Source: Blastococcus xanthinilyticus | GTDB lineage: Bacteria; Actinomycetota; Actinomycetes; Mycobacteriales; Geodermatophilaceae | Assembly: GCF_008124835.1 (NCBI RefSeq) | Contig: NZ_VNHW01000003.1 | Span: 124,001 to 188,000, forward strand | Direction: 5' to 3' | Length of the DNA: 64,000 nucleotides | Part shown: piece after piece, positions 9,924 through 17,522 of the stretch | Layout: every line of letters begins with the position of its first letter | How positions within the stretch are numbered: the stretch's first letter is position 1 | The notes under the pieces: model-generated | What the model was told of the DNA's origin: nothing | The model's database searches: none | What the model saw: only the letters and a program-made list of their open reading frames with translations | Position numbers and translations under genes: made by a program

Positions 9924-10892
9924 GTGAGGCTCTCGCTGCTCGACCGCTCCCGCACCCGTGCCGGCTCCCCCGAGGGGACGGCGCTGCGGCACACGGTGGA
10001 GCGCGCGGTCGCGGCGGAGCGGTCCGGGTACGCCCGGTTCTGGGTGGCCGAGCACCACGCCGTACCCGGCATCGCCTCGGGCGCGCCGGCCGTGCTGCTC
10101 GCGGCGGTGGGGGAGCGCACCACGACGATCCGGCTCGGTTCGGGCGGGGTGATGCTGCCCCAGCACCAGCCGCTGGTCGTGGCGGAGCAGTTCCTGATGC
10201 TCGCCGGGCTGCACCCCGGGCGGATCGACCTGGGGCTGGGCCGGTCCCTGGGCTTCACCGCGCCCGTCCGCCGCGCGCTGCGCCGCTCCGGGGACGAGCC
10301 GGACACCTTCGCCGACGACATCGCCGAGCTCCGCGGCTACCTCGAGCGCACCGCGCCGGTGACCGCCCGCCCGGTCACCGAGGCGCCCGTGCCCGTCTTC
10401 GTGCTGGCCACCGGGCGGGGCGTGGAGGTCGCCGCCCGGCTCGGCCTCCCCGTGGTGCTGGGCGGACCGGTGCTGCAGGGGGCGGAGCTGGGGACGCTGC
10501 TCGCGGGCTACCGCCGTGACTTCCGCCCGCACGGGGACAGCCGCCCGCACGTCACGGTCTCCCTCGACGCCCTCGTCGCCGACACCGACGCCGCGGCCCG
10601 CGAGCTCGCGCTGCCCGAGGTGTGGGCGATGGTGCGCTCCCGGCGCACCGGGAGCTTCGGGCCGCTGGAGCCGGTGGCGGGGATCCGGGACCGCCGCTGG
10701 GACGACCTGGACGCCGACCGGGTGGCGCGCGGGCTCGACGCCGTGGTCGCCGGCAGCCCGGCCACGGTCCGCCGCCGCCTCGAGCAGCTCGCCGAGCGGA
10801 CGGCCGCCGACGAGCTGCTCGCCAGCGGCGCGACCTACGACCGCACGGCGCTGGCCGACTCCGACGCCCGGCTCGCGGAGCTGCTGGCCTGA
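9924..10892 (+). CDS. Luciferase-like (LLM class) flavin-dependent oxidoreductase, MsnO8-like
   Basis: I place the start at GTG 9924 (MRLSLLDRSRTRAGSP), since family members begin with MxLSxLDxS; a GTG at 9903 would add seven unrelated residues. The protein is 322 residues. AERSGYARFWVAEHHAVPGI and the stretch GSGGVMLPQHQPLVVAEQF are hallmark beta-barrel strands of bacterial luciferase-like monooxygenases of the MsnO8 type. It should bind reduced flavin and oxygenate an unknown substrate. It is followed by inverted repeats that probably end the transcript. Confident in family, not in substrate. Confidence 0.87.
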   Translation: MRLSLLDRSRTRAGSPEGTALRHTVERAVAAERSGYARFWVAEHHAVPGIASGAPAVLLAAVGERTTTIRLGSGGVMLPQHQPLVVAEQFLMLAGLHPGRIDLGLGRSLGFTAPVRRALRRSGDEPDTFADDIAELRGYLERTAPVTARPVTEAPVPVFVLATGRGVEVAARLGLPVVLGGPVLQGAELGTLLAGYRRDFRPHGDSRPHVTVSLDALVADTDAAARELALPEVWAMVRSRRTGSFGPLEPVAGIRDRRWDDLDADRVARGLDAVVAGSPATVRRRLEQLAERTAADELLASGATYDRTALADSDARLAELLA

Positions 10893-10904
10893 GCGCGGGC
10901 GGTG

Positions 10905-10951
10905 CGGGGCTCGCGCCCCGGGGAGGTCAGCCGGACCGCGGTCTCCTCCCC
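10905..10951 (+). terminator. Possible transcript-end hairpins after the monooxygenase gene
   Basis: Two stems lie 13 bases after the stop: CGGGGC/GCCCCG with a 4-base loop (10905-10920), and GGGGAGG/CCTCCCC (10920-10926 with 10945-10951) whose interior contains the palindrome GACCGCGGTC. There is no T-tract, which is common in actinomycete terminators but weakens the call. Confidence 0.4.
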
Positions 10952-11079
10952 GGCGTCCGGGTTGCCGGGCCGGGATCGACGGCGGGTCGCGGCCGGGAGC
11001 CCGGGGCGAAATGCTCAGGTGGTCGCCGGAGGGCGGCACCGCGCCCGGGGCCCGTCCCGGACCACCGAGGGGGAGACGC

Positions 11080-12183
11080 ATGAGGATCACCGCCGCCGTC
11101 GTCGAGGAGCTGCAGGGGCCGTTCGTCGTCCGGGAGGTGGACCTCGACGACCCCGGCCCCGGGGACGTCCTGGTCAAGGTGGCCGCCACCGGCTTCTGCC
11201 ACACCGACGGCATCGCCCGCGACGGCGACCTGCCCTTCCCGCTGCCCGGGGTCCTCGGGCACGAGGGGGCCGGGACGGTCGTGGCGGTCGGCGAGGGCGT
11301 CACCGGCGTCCGCGAGGGGCAGGACGTCGTCCTCGGCTGGCCGTGGTGCGGCGGCTGCCGCAACTGCCTGGCCGGCGAGCCCCGCTATTGCCTGCGCATG
11401 GGGGAGCTGGTCGGCGGCGGGCACCGCCTGGACGGGCCCTCGGCGCTGCGCGGGACCGACGGCTCCCCGATGGCCAGCCACTTCTTCGGGCAGTCCTCGT
11501 TCGGCACCTACGCCATGACCACCGCCTCCTCGCTGGTCCCCGTCCCGGCGGGGCTGCCGGTCGAGCTGATGGGCCCGCTGGCGTGCGGGCTGGCCACCGG
11601 GGCCGGTGCGGTGTTCAACACCCTGCGCCCCGAGCCGGGCAGCTCGGTCGTGGTCTACGGGGCCGGCACGGTGGGCCTCGCGGCGGTGATGGCGGCCCGG
11701 AACTCGGCGGCCACCACGATCATCGCGGTCGACCGGCACGCCGGCCGGCTGCGGCTGGCCGAGGGCCTCGGGGCCACGCACACCGTCGACGCCACCGACA
11801 CCGACCCGGTGCAGGCGGTGACCGAGATCTGCGGCGGCCCGGCCGACGCCGCGATGGACTGCACCGGCAACATCGCGGTGATCCGGCAGGCGATCGACTC
11901 GGTCGGCATGCTCGGGACCGCGCTGCTGATCGGTGGGGCCCCGGCGGGGGCGGAGTTCAGCGCCGACCACCTGACCACGCTGTGGGGAAAGACGATCCGC
12001 GGCACCCTCGGCGGGAGCGGGCACGGCCAGCACCTGATCGCCGCGCTGATGGACCTGCACGCCCAGGGCCGGTTCCCGTTCGACCAGCTGGTGCAGTACT
12101 TCCCGCTCGACCGCATCGAGGACGCCGTCGAGGCGTCCTACAGCGGCGCCGTCGTCAAGCCCATCCTGACGATGCCGCACTGA
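11080..12183 (+). CDS. Zinc-dependent alcohol dehydrogenase (aryl-alcohol dehydrogenase-like)
   Basis: The 367-residue protein starts at ATG 11080 after a GAGGGGGAG site. The catalytic zinc ligands are visible as GFCHTD near residue 38, GHEGAG near residue 61 and LACGLATG near residue 170. The structural zinc lobe has four cysteines spaced C-x2-C-x2-C-x7-C (CGGCRNCLAGEPRYC). The nucleotide-binding fold shows VVYGAGTVGLA (GxGxxG) followed by an aspartate in AVDRHAG, favouring NAD over NADP. This arrangement is typical of medium-chain dehydrogenases acting on benzyl or other aryl alcohols. It stands alone, with a 54-base gap before a leader ORF that precedes an amylase gene. Confidence 0.88.
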   Translation: MRITAAVVEELQGPFVVREVDLDDPGPGDVLVKVAATGFCHTDGIARDGDLPFPLPGVLGHEGAGTVVAVGEGVTGVREGQDVVLGWPWCGGCRNCLAGEPRYCLRMGELVGGGHRLDGPSALRGTDGSPMASHFFGQSSFGTYAMTTASSLVPVPAGLPVELMGPLACGLATGAGAVFNTLRPEPGSSVVVYGAGTVGLAAVMAARNSAATTIIAVDRHAGRLRLAEGLGATHTVDATDTDPVQAVTEICGGPADAAMDCTGNIAVIRQAIDSVGMLGTALLIGGAPAGAEFSADHLTTLWGKTIRGTLGGSGHGQHLIAALMDLHAQGRFPFDQLVQYFPLDRIEDAVEASYSGAVVKPILTMPH

Positions 12184-12236
12184 GACACCGCTCCGCGAGA
12201 CCCGCTCCCGATCCACTCCTGGAGGCCCGACCCCCC

Positions 12237-12314
12237 ATGCTCCGTCCGCCGTTCCGCCCCGGAGCCCGCCCGCACCCCGACCGTCCCGCCGGCGCGACGG
12301 GCCCGACCCGATGA
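12237..12314 (+). CDS. 25-residue leader peptide ORF overlapping the amylase start
   Basis: ATG 12237 stands behind a strong GGAGG (12221-12225, eleven bases away) and opens a 25-codon frame rich in Pro and Arg. Its TGA (12312-12314) overlaps the ATG of the following amylase-family gene in the arrangement ATGA. That downstream ATG has no recognisable ribosome site of its own. The pattern suggests translation of the amylase by reinitiation after this leader. The peptide has no similarity that I recognise, and it may have no function other than coupling. Confidence 0.5.
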   Translation: MLRPPFRPGARPHPDRPAGATGPTR

Positions 12315-13636
12315 CGGCGTGGCCGGACACCGTGATGTGGTGGCACGTCTACCCGCTCGGCTTCACCGGCGCCCCGATCCGCCCGGCCGACGCCGGCTCG
12401 GGTGCCGGCGCCGCGCACCGGCTCGGCCGGGTGGAGGCGTGGCTCGACCACGTGGTGGAGCTCGGGCTCAACGGCCTGGCGCTGGGGCCGGTGTTCGCCG
12501 CGCAGACCCACGGCTACGACACCGTGGACCACTTCCGGGTGGATCCGCGGCTCGGCGACGAGGACGACCTCGGGCGGCTGTTCACCGCCGCCCGGGATCG
12601 CGGCATCCGGGTGCTGCTGGACGGGGTGTTCAACCACGTCGGCCGCGGCCACCCGGCCTTCGCGCAGCTGGAGGCCGAGGGCCCTGCGGCGGGGACGGCG
12701 GACCTGTTCCGCGTCGACTGGAGCGGGTGGCGGCCCGGGGACCCGGTGCGGGCCGAGGTGTTCGAGGGGCACGAGCAGCTCGTGGCGCTGGACCACGGGT
12801 CACCCGCGGTCGCCGACCTCGTGGTCCGCGTGCTGCGGCACTGGCTGGACCGCGGCGCCGACGGCTGGCGCCTCGACGCCGCGTACGCGGTACCCCCGGC
12901 CTTCTGGGCGCAGGTCCTGCCGCAGGTGCGCAGCACCCATCCGGACGCGTGGTTCACCGGCGAGGTGATCCACGGCGACGCGCCCGCGATCGTGCGCGCC
13001 TCCACGATGGACTCGCTCACCCAGTACGAGCTGTGGCAGGGCGTCTGGCACGGCATCGCGGAGCGGAACTTCTTCGAGCTGGCGCACGCGCTGGAGCGGC
13101 ACAACGGCCTGCTGGCGACGTTCGTGCCGTCCACCTTCCTCGGCAACCACGACGTCACCCGGATCGCCTCGGCCGTCGGCACCGAGCTGCTGCCGCACGC
13201 CCTCGCCGTCCTGTTCACCGTCGCCGGAGTGCCCAGCGTCTACGCCGGCGACGAGTACGCCTACACCGCCGTCAAGGAGGAGCGGGCCGGCGGGGACGAC
13301 GCCGTCCGGCCCGAGTTCCCGCCCCGCCCCCCGGCTCCGGCGGCGGGGGAGGCGACCGCGGCCGAGTTCCTGCGGGTGCACCGCGAGCTGATCGCGCTGC
13401 GCCGCCGCAACCCCTGGCTGGTGCGGGCGCACACCGACGTCGTGCAGCTGGCGAACGAGCACGTCGTCCTCCGCTCCGGCACCGCCGGCGCCGCCGTGGT
13501 GGTCGCCCTCAACCTCGCCGACGCGCCGGTCACGGTGCCCGCCGCCGACGCCCGCGCGGTGGCGTGCGGCACGGGGCGCCTGGCGTCGGACCGGGTCGAG
13601 CTGCCCCCGCGGGGCTGGGCGGTGCTGGAGGGCTGA
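12311..13636 (+). CDS. Alpha-amylase family (GH13) glycosidase
   Basis: The 441-residue protein lacks a signal peptide, so it is intracellular. GH13 signatures are in order: the first conserved region GVFNHVGRGH near residue 110, the nucleophile in GWRLDAAYAVPP near residue 181, the general acid in WFTGEVIHGD near residue 218, and the third acid in FLGNHDVTR near residue 278. Its length and the short C-terminal barrel are close to small GH13 proteins that act on malto-oligosaccharides, trehalose or sucrose-like substrates; which one cannot be told. The start has no ribosome site and overlaps the stop of a 25-codon leader. Confidence 0.88.
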   Translation: MTAWPDTVMWWHVYPLGFTGAPIRPADAGSGAGAAHRLGRVEAWLDHVVELGLNGLALGPVFAAQTHGYDTVDHFRVDPRLGDEDDLGRLFTAARDRGIRVLLDGVFNHVGRGHPAFAQLEAEGPAAGTADLFRVDWSGWRPGDPVRAEVFEGHEQLVALDHGSPAVADLVVRVLRHWLDRGADGWRLDAAYAVPPAFWAQVLPQVRSTHPDAWFTGEVIHGDAPAIVRASTMDSLTQYELWQGVWHGIAERNFFELAHALERHNGLLATFVPSTFLGNHDVTRIASAVGTELLPHALAVLFTVAGVPSVYAGDEYAYTAVKEERAGGDDAVRPEFPPRPPAPAAGEATAAEFLRVHRELIALRRRNPWLVRAHTDVVQLANEHVVLRSGTAGAAVVVALNLADAPVTVPAADARAVACGTGRLASDRVELPPRGWAVLEG

Positions 13637-13651
13637 GGAAACGGCGACCGG

Positions 13652-14119
13652 TCAGCGGGAGTCCAGTGGTCCCTGGACCAGCCGGAGCACGCCGGCCAGC
13701 AGCCCGTACAGCAGCGCCGGGCCGGTGTGCGCCAGCCGCTTGCCGGCGGCCGCCCGGGCCTCCCCGCGGCGGTAGATCTTCCGCTCCGCGGCGAGCATCC
13801 CGCCCACCCCGCCGGCGATGACGGCGGTGGGGAGCGCGAGCGCGACGGCCTTCTTCCCGGCCGGCATCGCGCGGAACGCCGTCGTCAGGCCGGGCGTGCC
13901 CTCGCCGTCCTGGTCGGCCTCCTGCCCCTCCGGTCGCTGGTTCCACGCCGCGCGCGCCCCCGGCAGCGACGCCGCGAGGGACACCGTGACGACAGCCGCC
14001 TTCACCCAGCCGCGGGCCAGGCGCGAGGGCACGACGTCGGGGAGGGCGTAGTAGAGGGCGGTCGCGGCTCCGCTGACGGTTGCTGCGACTGCGGGGGGCA
14101 GGGTCGGCCGGGTCGTCAT
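13652..14119 (-). CDS. Hypothetical membrane protein
   Basis: A 155-residue protein starting at ATG 14119 (MTTRPTLPPAVAATVSG). I see about four hydrophobic segments: residues 9-27, 33-52, 85-105 and 128-145. A charged loop with QRPEGQEADQDGEG lies between the second and third, then AFRAMPAGKKAVALALP. I do not recognise the family. It is convergent with the amylase gene (15-base gap) and divergent from the MFS transporter gene, so it is transcribed alone. High GC at third codon positions supports it as real. Confidence 0.65.
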   Translation of the reverse strand: MTTRPTLPPAVAATVSGAATALYYALPDVVPSRLARGWVKAAVVTVSLAASLPGARAAWNQRPEGQEADQDGEGTPGLTTAFRAMPAGKKAVALALPTAVIAGGVGGMLAAERKIYRRGEARAAAGKRLAHTGPALLYGLLAGVLRLVQGPLDSR

Positions 14120-14223
14120 GCTCCCATTCTGACCAGCGGGAGGGGCTCCCGGCACCGGTTTCCGGTTGCCGTCCCGGCGGGGACCGGATCGACGGGTACG
14201 GCGGTCTCGTATCGTCCGGCGGC

Positions 14224-15390
14224 ATGCGCCCTGCGCCAGCCGTCGACTCGGTCCGGAGCTGGGGCATGGTGGCCGCCGGGTTCGCGGGCATGTTCGTCTC
14301 GTTCGGTATCGCCTACTCGTTCGGTGCGTTCCTCGGGCCGATGGCGGAGGAGTTCGGCTCGGGTCGCGGTGCGACGTCGGCCTTCTTCGCGCTGACCTCG
14401 CTCACGTACTTCGGCCTCGGCGCGCTCAGCGGCGTGGCGGTGGACCGCTACGGCCCCCGGCGGGTGCTGCTCGTCGGCGCCGTCGCGCTCGGGACCGGCC
14501 TGGCCGCGACGTCCGTGGCCGGGGAGCTGTGGATCGGCCTGCTCACCTACGGCCTGGGCGTGGGCATCGGGGTCGCCTGCGCCTACGTGCCCATGGTGGC
14601 CGTCGTCAGCGGGTGGTTCGAGCGGCGGCGCACCCTCGCCGTCGGGGTGACGGTGACCGGCATCGGCCTGGGCACGCTCGCCGTCGCACCGCTGGCGGCA
14701 GCGCTGATCGCGTCGATCGGCTGGCGCCAGACCCACCTCGTGCTCGGTCTGGCGGGTGCGGTCGTGCTCGGGGGCTGCGCCCTGGTGGTCCAGCCGCCGC
14801 CGGTGCAGACCGGCCCGGCGGCGCTGACGCTGCGCGAGGCCGTGCGCAACCGCGACTACCGGCGGCTGTACCTGGCGTCGGGCCTGCTGTCGGTGGCCCT
14901 GTTCGTGCCGTTCGTGCACCTCCCCGGGTACGCGGTGCAGGAGGGCGCGGACCGGGTGGCGGCGGCCGCCCTGGTCGGGGTGATCGGCGCGGCGAGCATC
15001 GCGGGCCGGCTGCTGCTGGGCGTGCTGGCCGCGCGGTCCGGCGCGCTGCGCGTCTTCCAGGCGTGCTTCCTGACCATGGGCCTGAGCTTCACGCTCTGGG
15101 GCCTGGGGGGCGGGTACGGCGTGCTGCTCGCCTTCGCGGTGGTGCTCGGCGTCGGCTACGGCGGCTTCGTCGCCCTCGGTCCCGCGGTCGTCGCCGAGCG
15201 CTTCGGCACCACCCGCCTCGGCGGGCTGCTGGGGGTGCTCTACACGAGCGCCGGCCTCGGCTCGGCCCTGGGCGCACCGCTGGCCGGCGCGGCCGTCGAC
15301 GCGTCGGGCTCCTACACGCCGGTCATCGCCGGGTGCCTGGCCCTGGGGCTGGCAGGCTTCCTGACCGTGCTCCGCGTCGGCCGCGCCTGA
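14224..15390 (+). CDS. MFS transporter, monocarboxylate/oxalate-formate antiporter-like
   Basis: The 388-residue protein starts at ATG 14224. It has twelve hydrophobic helices. The first loop holds GVAVDRYGPRRVLLVGA, the MFS motif A (GxxxDRxGxRR) between helices 2 and 3, and the N-terminal helix AGMFVSFGIAYSFGAFLGPM is typical of the monocarboxylate porter group. The second half has GRLLLGVLAARSG as the repeated motif. Substrate is probably a small organic acid, by family. It is divergent from the hypothetical membrane protein gene, sharing a 104-base control region, and is followed by a hairpin. Confidence 0.85.
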   Translation: MRPAPAVDSVRSWGMVAAGFAGMFVSFGIAYSFGAFLGPMAEEFGSGRGATSAFFALTSLTYFGLGALSGVAVDRYGPRRVLLVGAVALGTGLAATSVAGELWIGLLTYGLGVGIGVACAYVPMVAVVSGWFERRRTLAVGVTVTGIGLGTLAVAPLAAALIASIGWRQTHLVLGLAGAVVLGGCALVVQPPPVQTGPAALTLREAVRNRDYRRLYLASGLLSVALFVPFVHLPGYAVQEGADRVAAAALVGVIGAASIAGRLLLGVLAARSGALRVFQACFLTMGLSFTLWGLGGGYGVLLAFAVVLGVGYGGFVALGPAVVAERFGTTRLGGLLGVLYTSAGLGSALGAPLAGAAVDASGSYTPVIAGCLALGLAGFLTVLRVGRA

Positions 15391-15392
15391 GC

Positions 15393-15415
15393 CCCGGGTG
15401 CCGCGCGGACCCGGG
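15393..15415. terminator. Hairpin between convergent genes
   Basis: CCCGGGT (15393-15399) and ACCCGGG (15409-15415) form a perfect seven-base stem with a nine-base loop, two bases after the MFS stop and 16 bases before the end of the convergent minus-strand gene. It can work in both directions. No T-tract. Confidence 0.5.
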
Positions 15416-15431
15416 ACGGGGCCCGCGTCCC

Positions 15432-16133
15432 TCAGCCCTGGGTGCCCTCACGGACCCGGGTCTCGGGTGACGTCGGCGGCAGCGGGACCAGCGGCGGATC
15501 CACCGGCGGGCTGGTGAGCTCGCGGTAGGCGGTCGTGTGGGCGCGCAGCGCGGAGACGGCGTCGGCGACGTCGCCGGACACCCGGCCGGCCGTCGCCGCC
15601 GCCCGCTCCGCCTCCAGCACCGCCGCGCAGACGTCCGCGAGCATCTCGAGGTGTTCGCGGGCGGCGGGCTCCAGATCCGTGCGGTCGCCCGGCTGCGGGG
15701 TCAGCGCCCGCTGCCGCAGCAGCTGCTCGAGCCGGTCGCCCTCGGCCTCGATCGAGGGCAGCAGCGCCGGGACGTCGCCGAGGTGCGCACCGGCGGCCCG
15801 GGCGGAGGCGATCTGCGACCGCAACCGGCCCCGGGCACGGGCGAGCTCGAGCTGGAGCTCCGCGGCGGTGCGCCGCGAGCCCGGCGGCAGGCGCCGGGCG
15901 GCCACGGCGGTGGCGCCCTGCACGCCCAGCTCCCGGGCGCGGGCCACCAGCGGGTTCCGCCGGACGCGCCGGACCAGCAGCCACCCGGCGAGCACGCCGA
16001 TCACGAGCAGCAGCAGGAGCACCCCTCCGAGGACGGCGAGCACCGTGGGGTCGAGCGACAGGAGCCACGACAGCTCCTCGTCGGCCCGCAGGTCCAGGTC
16101 GCCGGCGGAGCCGATGGGCAGGGGAGTGGTCAT
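15432..16133 (-). CDS. Hypothetical single-pass membrane protein with helical cytoplasmic part
   Basis: ATG 16133 gives 233 residues. Residues about 28-51 form one strong membrane helix (PTVLAVLGGVLLLLLVIGVL), followed by a basic stop-transfer RRVRR. The rest, residues 55-215, is alanine-, arginine- and glutamate-rich with heptad-like spacing (AAELQLELARARGRLRSQ), probably long helices or a coiled coil. The C-terminus is proline-rich. I do not recognise a family; no enzyme motif is present. It could be a scaffold or a membrane-anchored structural protein. It is divergent from a secreted TIM-barrel protein gene. Confidence 0.6.
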   Translation of the reverse strand: MTTPLPIGSAGDLDLRADEELSWLLSLDPTVLAVLGGVLLLLLVIGVLAGWLLVRRVRRNPLVARARELGVQGATAVAARRLPPGSRRTAAELQLELARARGRLRSQIASARAAGAHLGDVPALLPSIEAEGDRLEQLLRQRALTPQPGDRTDLEPAAREHLEMLADVCAAVLEAERAAATAGRVSGDVADAVSALRAHTTAYRELTSPPVDPPLVPLPPTSPETRVREGTQG

Positions 16134-16297
16134 GGGTTCCCTCGTCTCGGGCGGGCCGGCGCCCTCCGGGCTGGCGTCCTGAAGGGGCAACGGTCCTCCT
16201 CCCTCCCGCGGTTCCCGGACGACACGGCGGACGGCCGGGAGATGTGCTCGGCGCTGACGTACTTCCGCTTCCGCGTGCGCAGAAGCCTTGCTAGCTT

Positions 16298-16313
16298 CGT
16301 GACCTGGCTCACA
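16298..16313. promoter_or_regulatory. CRP/GlxR-like site upstream of the secreted isomerase-like gene
   Basis: CGTGA-CCTGGC-TCACA differs from the CRP-family consensus TGTGA-N6-TCACA at one position only. It lies 59 bases before the GTG start at 16372, in a 238-base divergent region. It suggests cAMP-dependent control of the sugar-related gene; binding is inferred. Confidence 0.45.
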
Positions 16314-16371
16314 GCCGGCGCGCTCGGAGCGGTCGGACGATCCGCGCCGGCACACCATTCGAGGGGGATCC

Positions 16372-17313
16372 GTGAAGGTGATGAGAAGTTCGCGTACGGC
16401 ACTGAGGGGGGTGCTGATCGCGGCCCTGTCGGTGCTCCTGTCCCTGGGGCTCGTCGGCACAGCGGGCGCGGCACCGGCTACCACGGGGGAGCGCGGGAGC
16501 TCCACCTGCGCCGACCGGCCCGTGCCGGCGCGCGCCGTGTCCATCCAGCTGTGGACCTTCGCCGAGTACATCGGCTTCGGCACCGACGCGGCGACGCAGG
16601 CCCGCCACGAGGAGGTGCTGCGCCGGCTCAGCGAGATGGGCTACCGGAACGTCGAACCGTTCACCCTGAGCGGGATGAGCGCGGAGGAGTACGCCGAGCT
16701 GCTCCGGGAGTACCGGCTCCGGGCCCCCGCCCGGCACGTCGGCGTGGGCACGCCCGAGGAGCCCGCGGACATCGCGCAGATCCTCGCGGAGAACCGCGTC
16801 CTCGGCGTCGAGTACTTCGGCTCCGGTGGCACCCCGCAGTACACGACCGAGGCCGAATGGGTCGCCTACGCCGAGTACCTCGACGCGGTCGGCGCCCAGG
16901 CCCGTCGGGCCGGTCAGTGGCTGATGGTCCACAACCACAACTGGGAGTTCGAGACCACCTTCGGCGACCGCACCGCCTTCGACATCCTCATGCAGCACAG
17001 CGAGCGGCGGCACCTGGTGTCCCAGCTCGACCTGTACTGGGCGGTCTTCGCCGGCGCCGACCCGATCGACGTCATCCGGGAGTACGGCAACCGGATCCGG
17101 CTCTTCCACGTCAAGGACCTCAACGAGGAGCTGGACCGGCGGATCGAGATCGTCGGCCGCGGCGACATCGACTTCGGGCCGATCTTCCGGACCGCCGGTG
17201 GCAGCACGCGGTACTACGTCGTCGAGCACGACCCCCGCTTCGGCGACCCGACGTTCGACCCCTTCGAGGCGGCGCGGGAGGGCTTCGCCTACCTCACCTG
17301 CACGTCGCACTGA
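16372..17313 (+). CDS. Secreted sugar phosphate isomerase/epimerase-like TIM-barrel protein
   Basis: The 313-residue protein begins at GTG 16372 behind GAGGGGG (an ATG three codons on is possible). Residues 1-34 are a Sec signal peptide: RSSRTALRG, a leucine-rich core and a GTAGA-A cleavage site. The mature part is an AP-endonuclease-2/xylose-isomerase-like barrel: VSIQLWTFAEYIGFG, MGYRNVEPF, LMVHNHNWEFE, QLDLYWAVFAGADPI and LFHVKDLNE. The metal-binding Glu, Asp, His and Glu (VVEHDP) are present. Homologues act on sugars or inosose-like polyols; an exported member suggests an extracellular sugar substrate. A CRP-like site precedes it and a strong terminator follows. Confidence 0.85.
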   Translation: MKVMRSSRTALRGVLIAALSVLLSLGLVGTAGAAPATTGERGSSTCADRPVPARAVSIQLWTFAEYIGFGTDAATQARHEEVLRRLSEMGYRNVEPFTLSGMSAEEYAELLREYRLRAPARHVGVGTPEEPADIAQILAENRVLGVEYFGSGGTPQYTTEAEWVAYAEYLDAVGAQARRAGQWLMVHNHNWEFETTFGDRTAFDILMQHSERRHLVSQLDLYWAVFAGADPIDVIREYGNRIRLFHVKDLNEELDRRIEIVGRGDIDFGPIFRTAGGSTRYYVVEHDPRFGDPTFDPFEAAREGFAYLTCTSH

Positions 17314-17357
17314 CGCACTCCGCACCGACGCATCCGCACTGACGCACTCCGCACCCA

Positions 17358-17395
17358 GGAGGAGGCGGTCCCGGGCTCCCGGGGCCGCCTCCTCC
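17358..17395 (+). terminator. Strong stem-loop terminator after the isomerase-like gene
   Basis: An arm with GGAGGCGG (17361-17368) pairs with CCGCCTCC (17385-17392); flanking bases extend the stem at both ends, and two CCCGGG blocks lie inside. It starts 44 bases after the stop. Between stop and stem, a short direct repeat (GACGCACTCCGCACC, twice) is present. Confidence 0.7.
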
Positions 17396-17522
17396 CGCGT
17401 GCGCCACCGGCGTGTCCGGTACGGCCGTTCACCGGATGCTCACCCGGCCCTCCACCTGGCGTCGTCCGGGGGCCCGCCCGGCCCCCGATCGTGGGCGCCA
17501 CACCCGAGGGAAGGAAGGCGCC

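Noticed and set aside
17309-17352. CRISPR-like short repeats after the isomerase-like gene
   Set aside because: Only two copies of a 15-base unit with a short spacer, next to a terminator; no cas genes.
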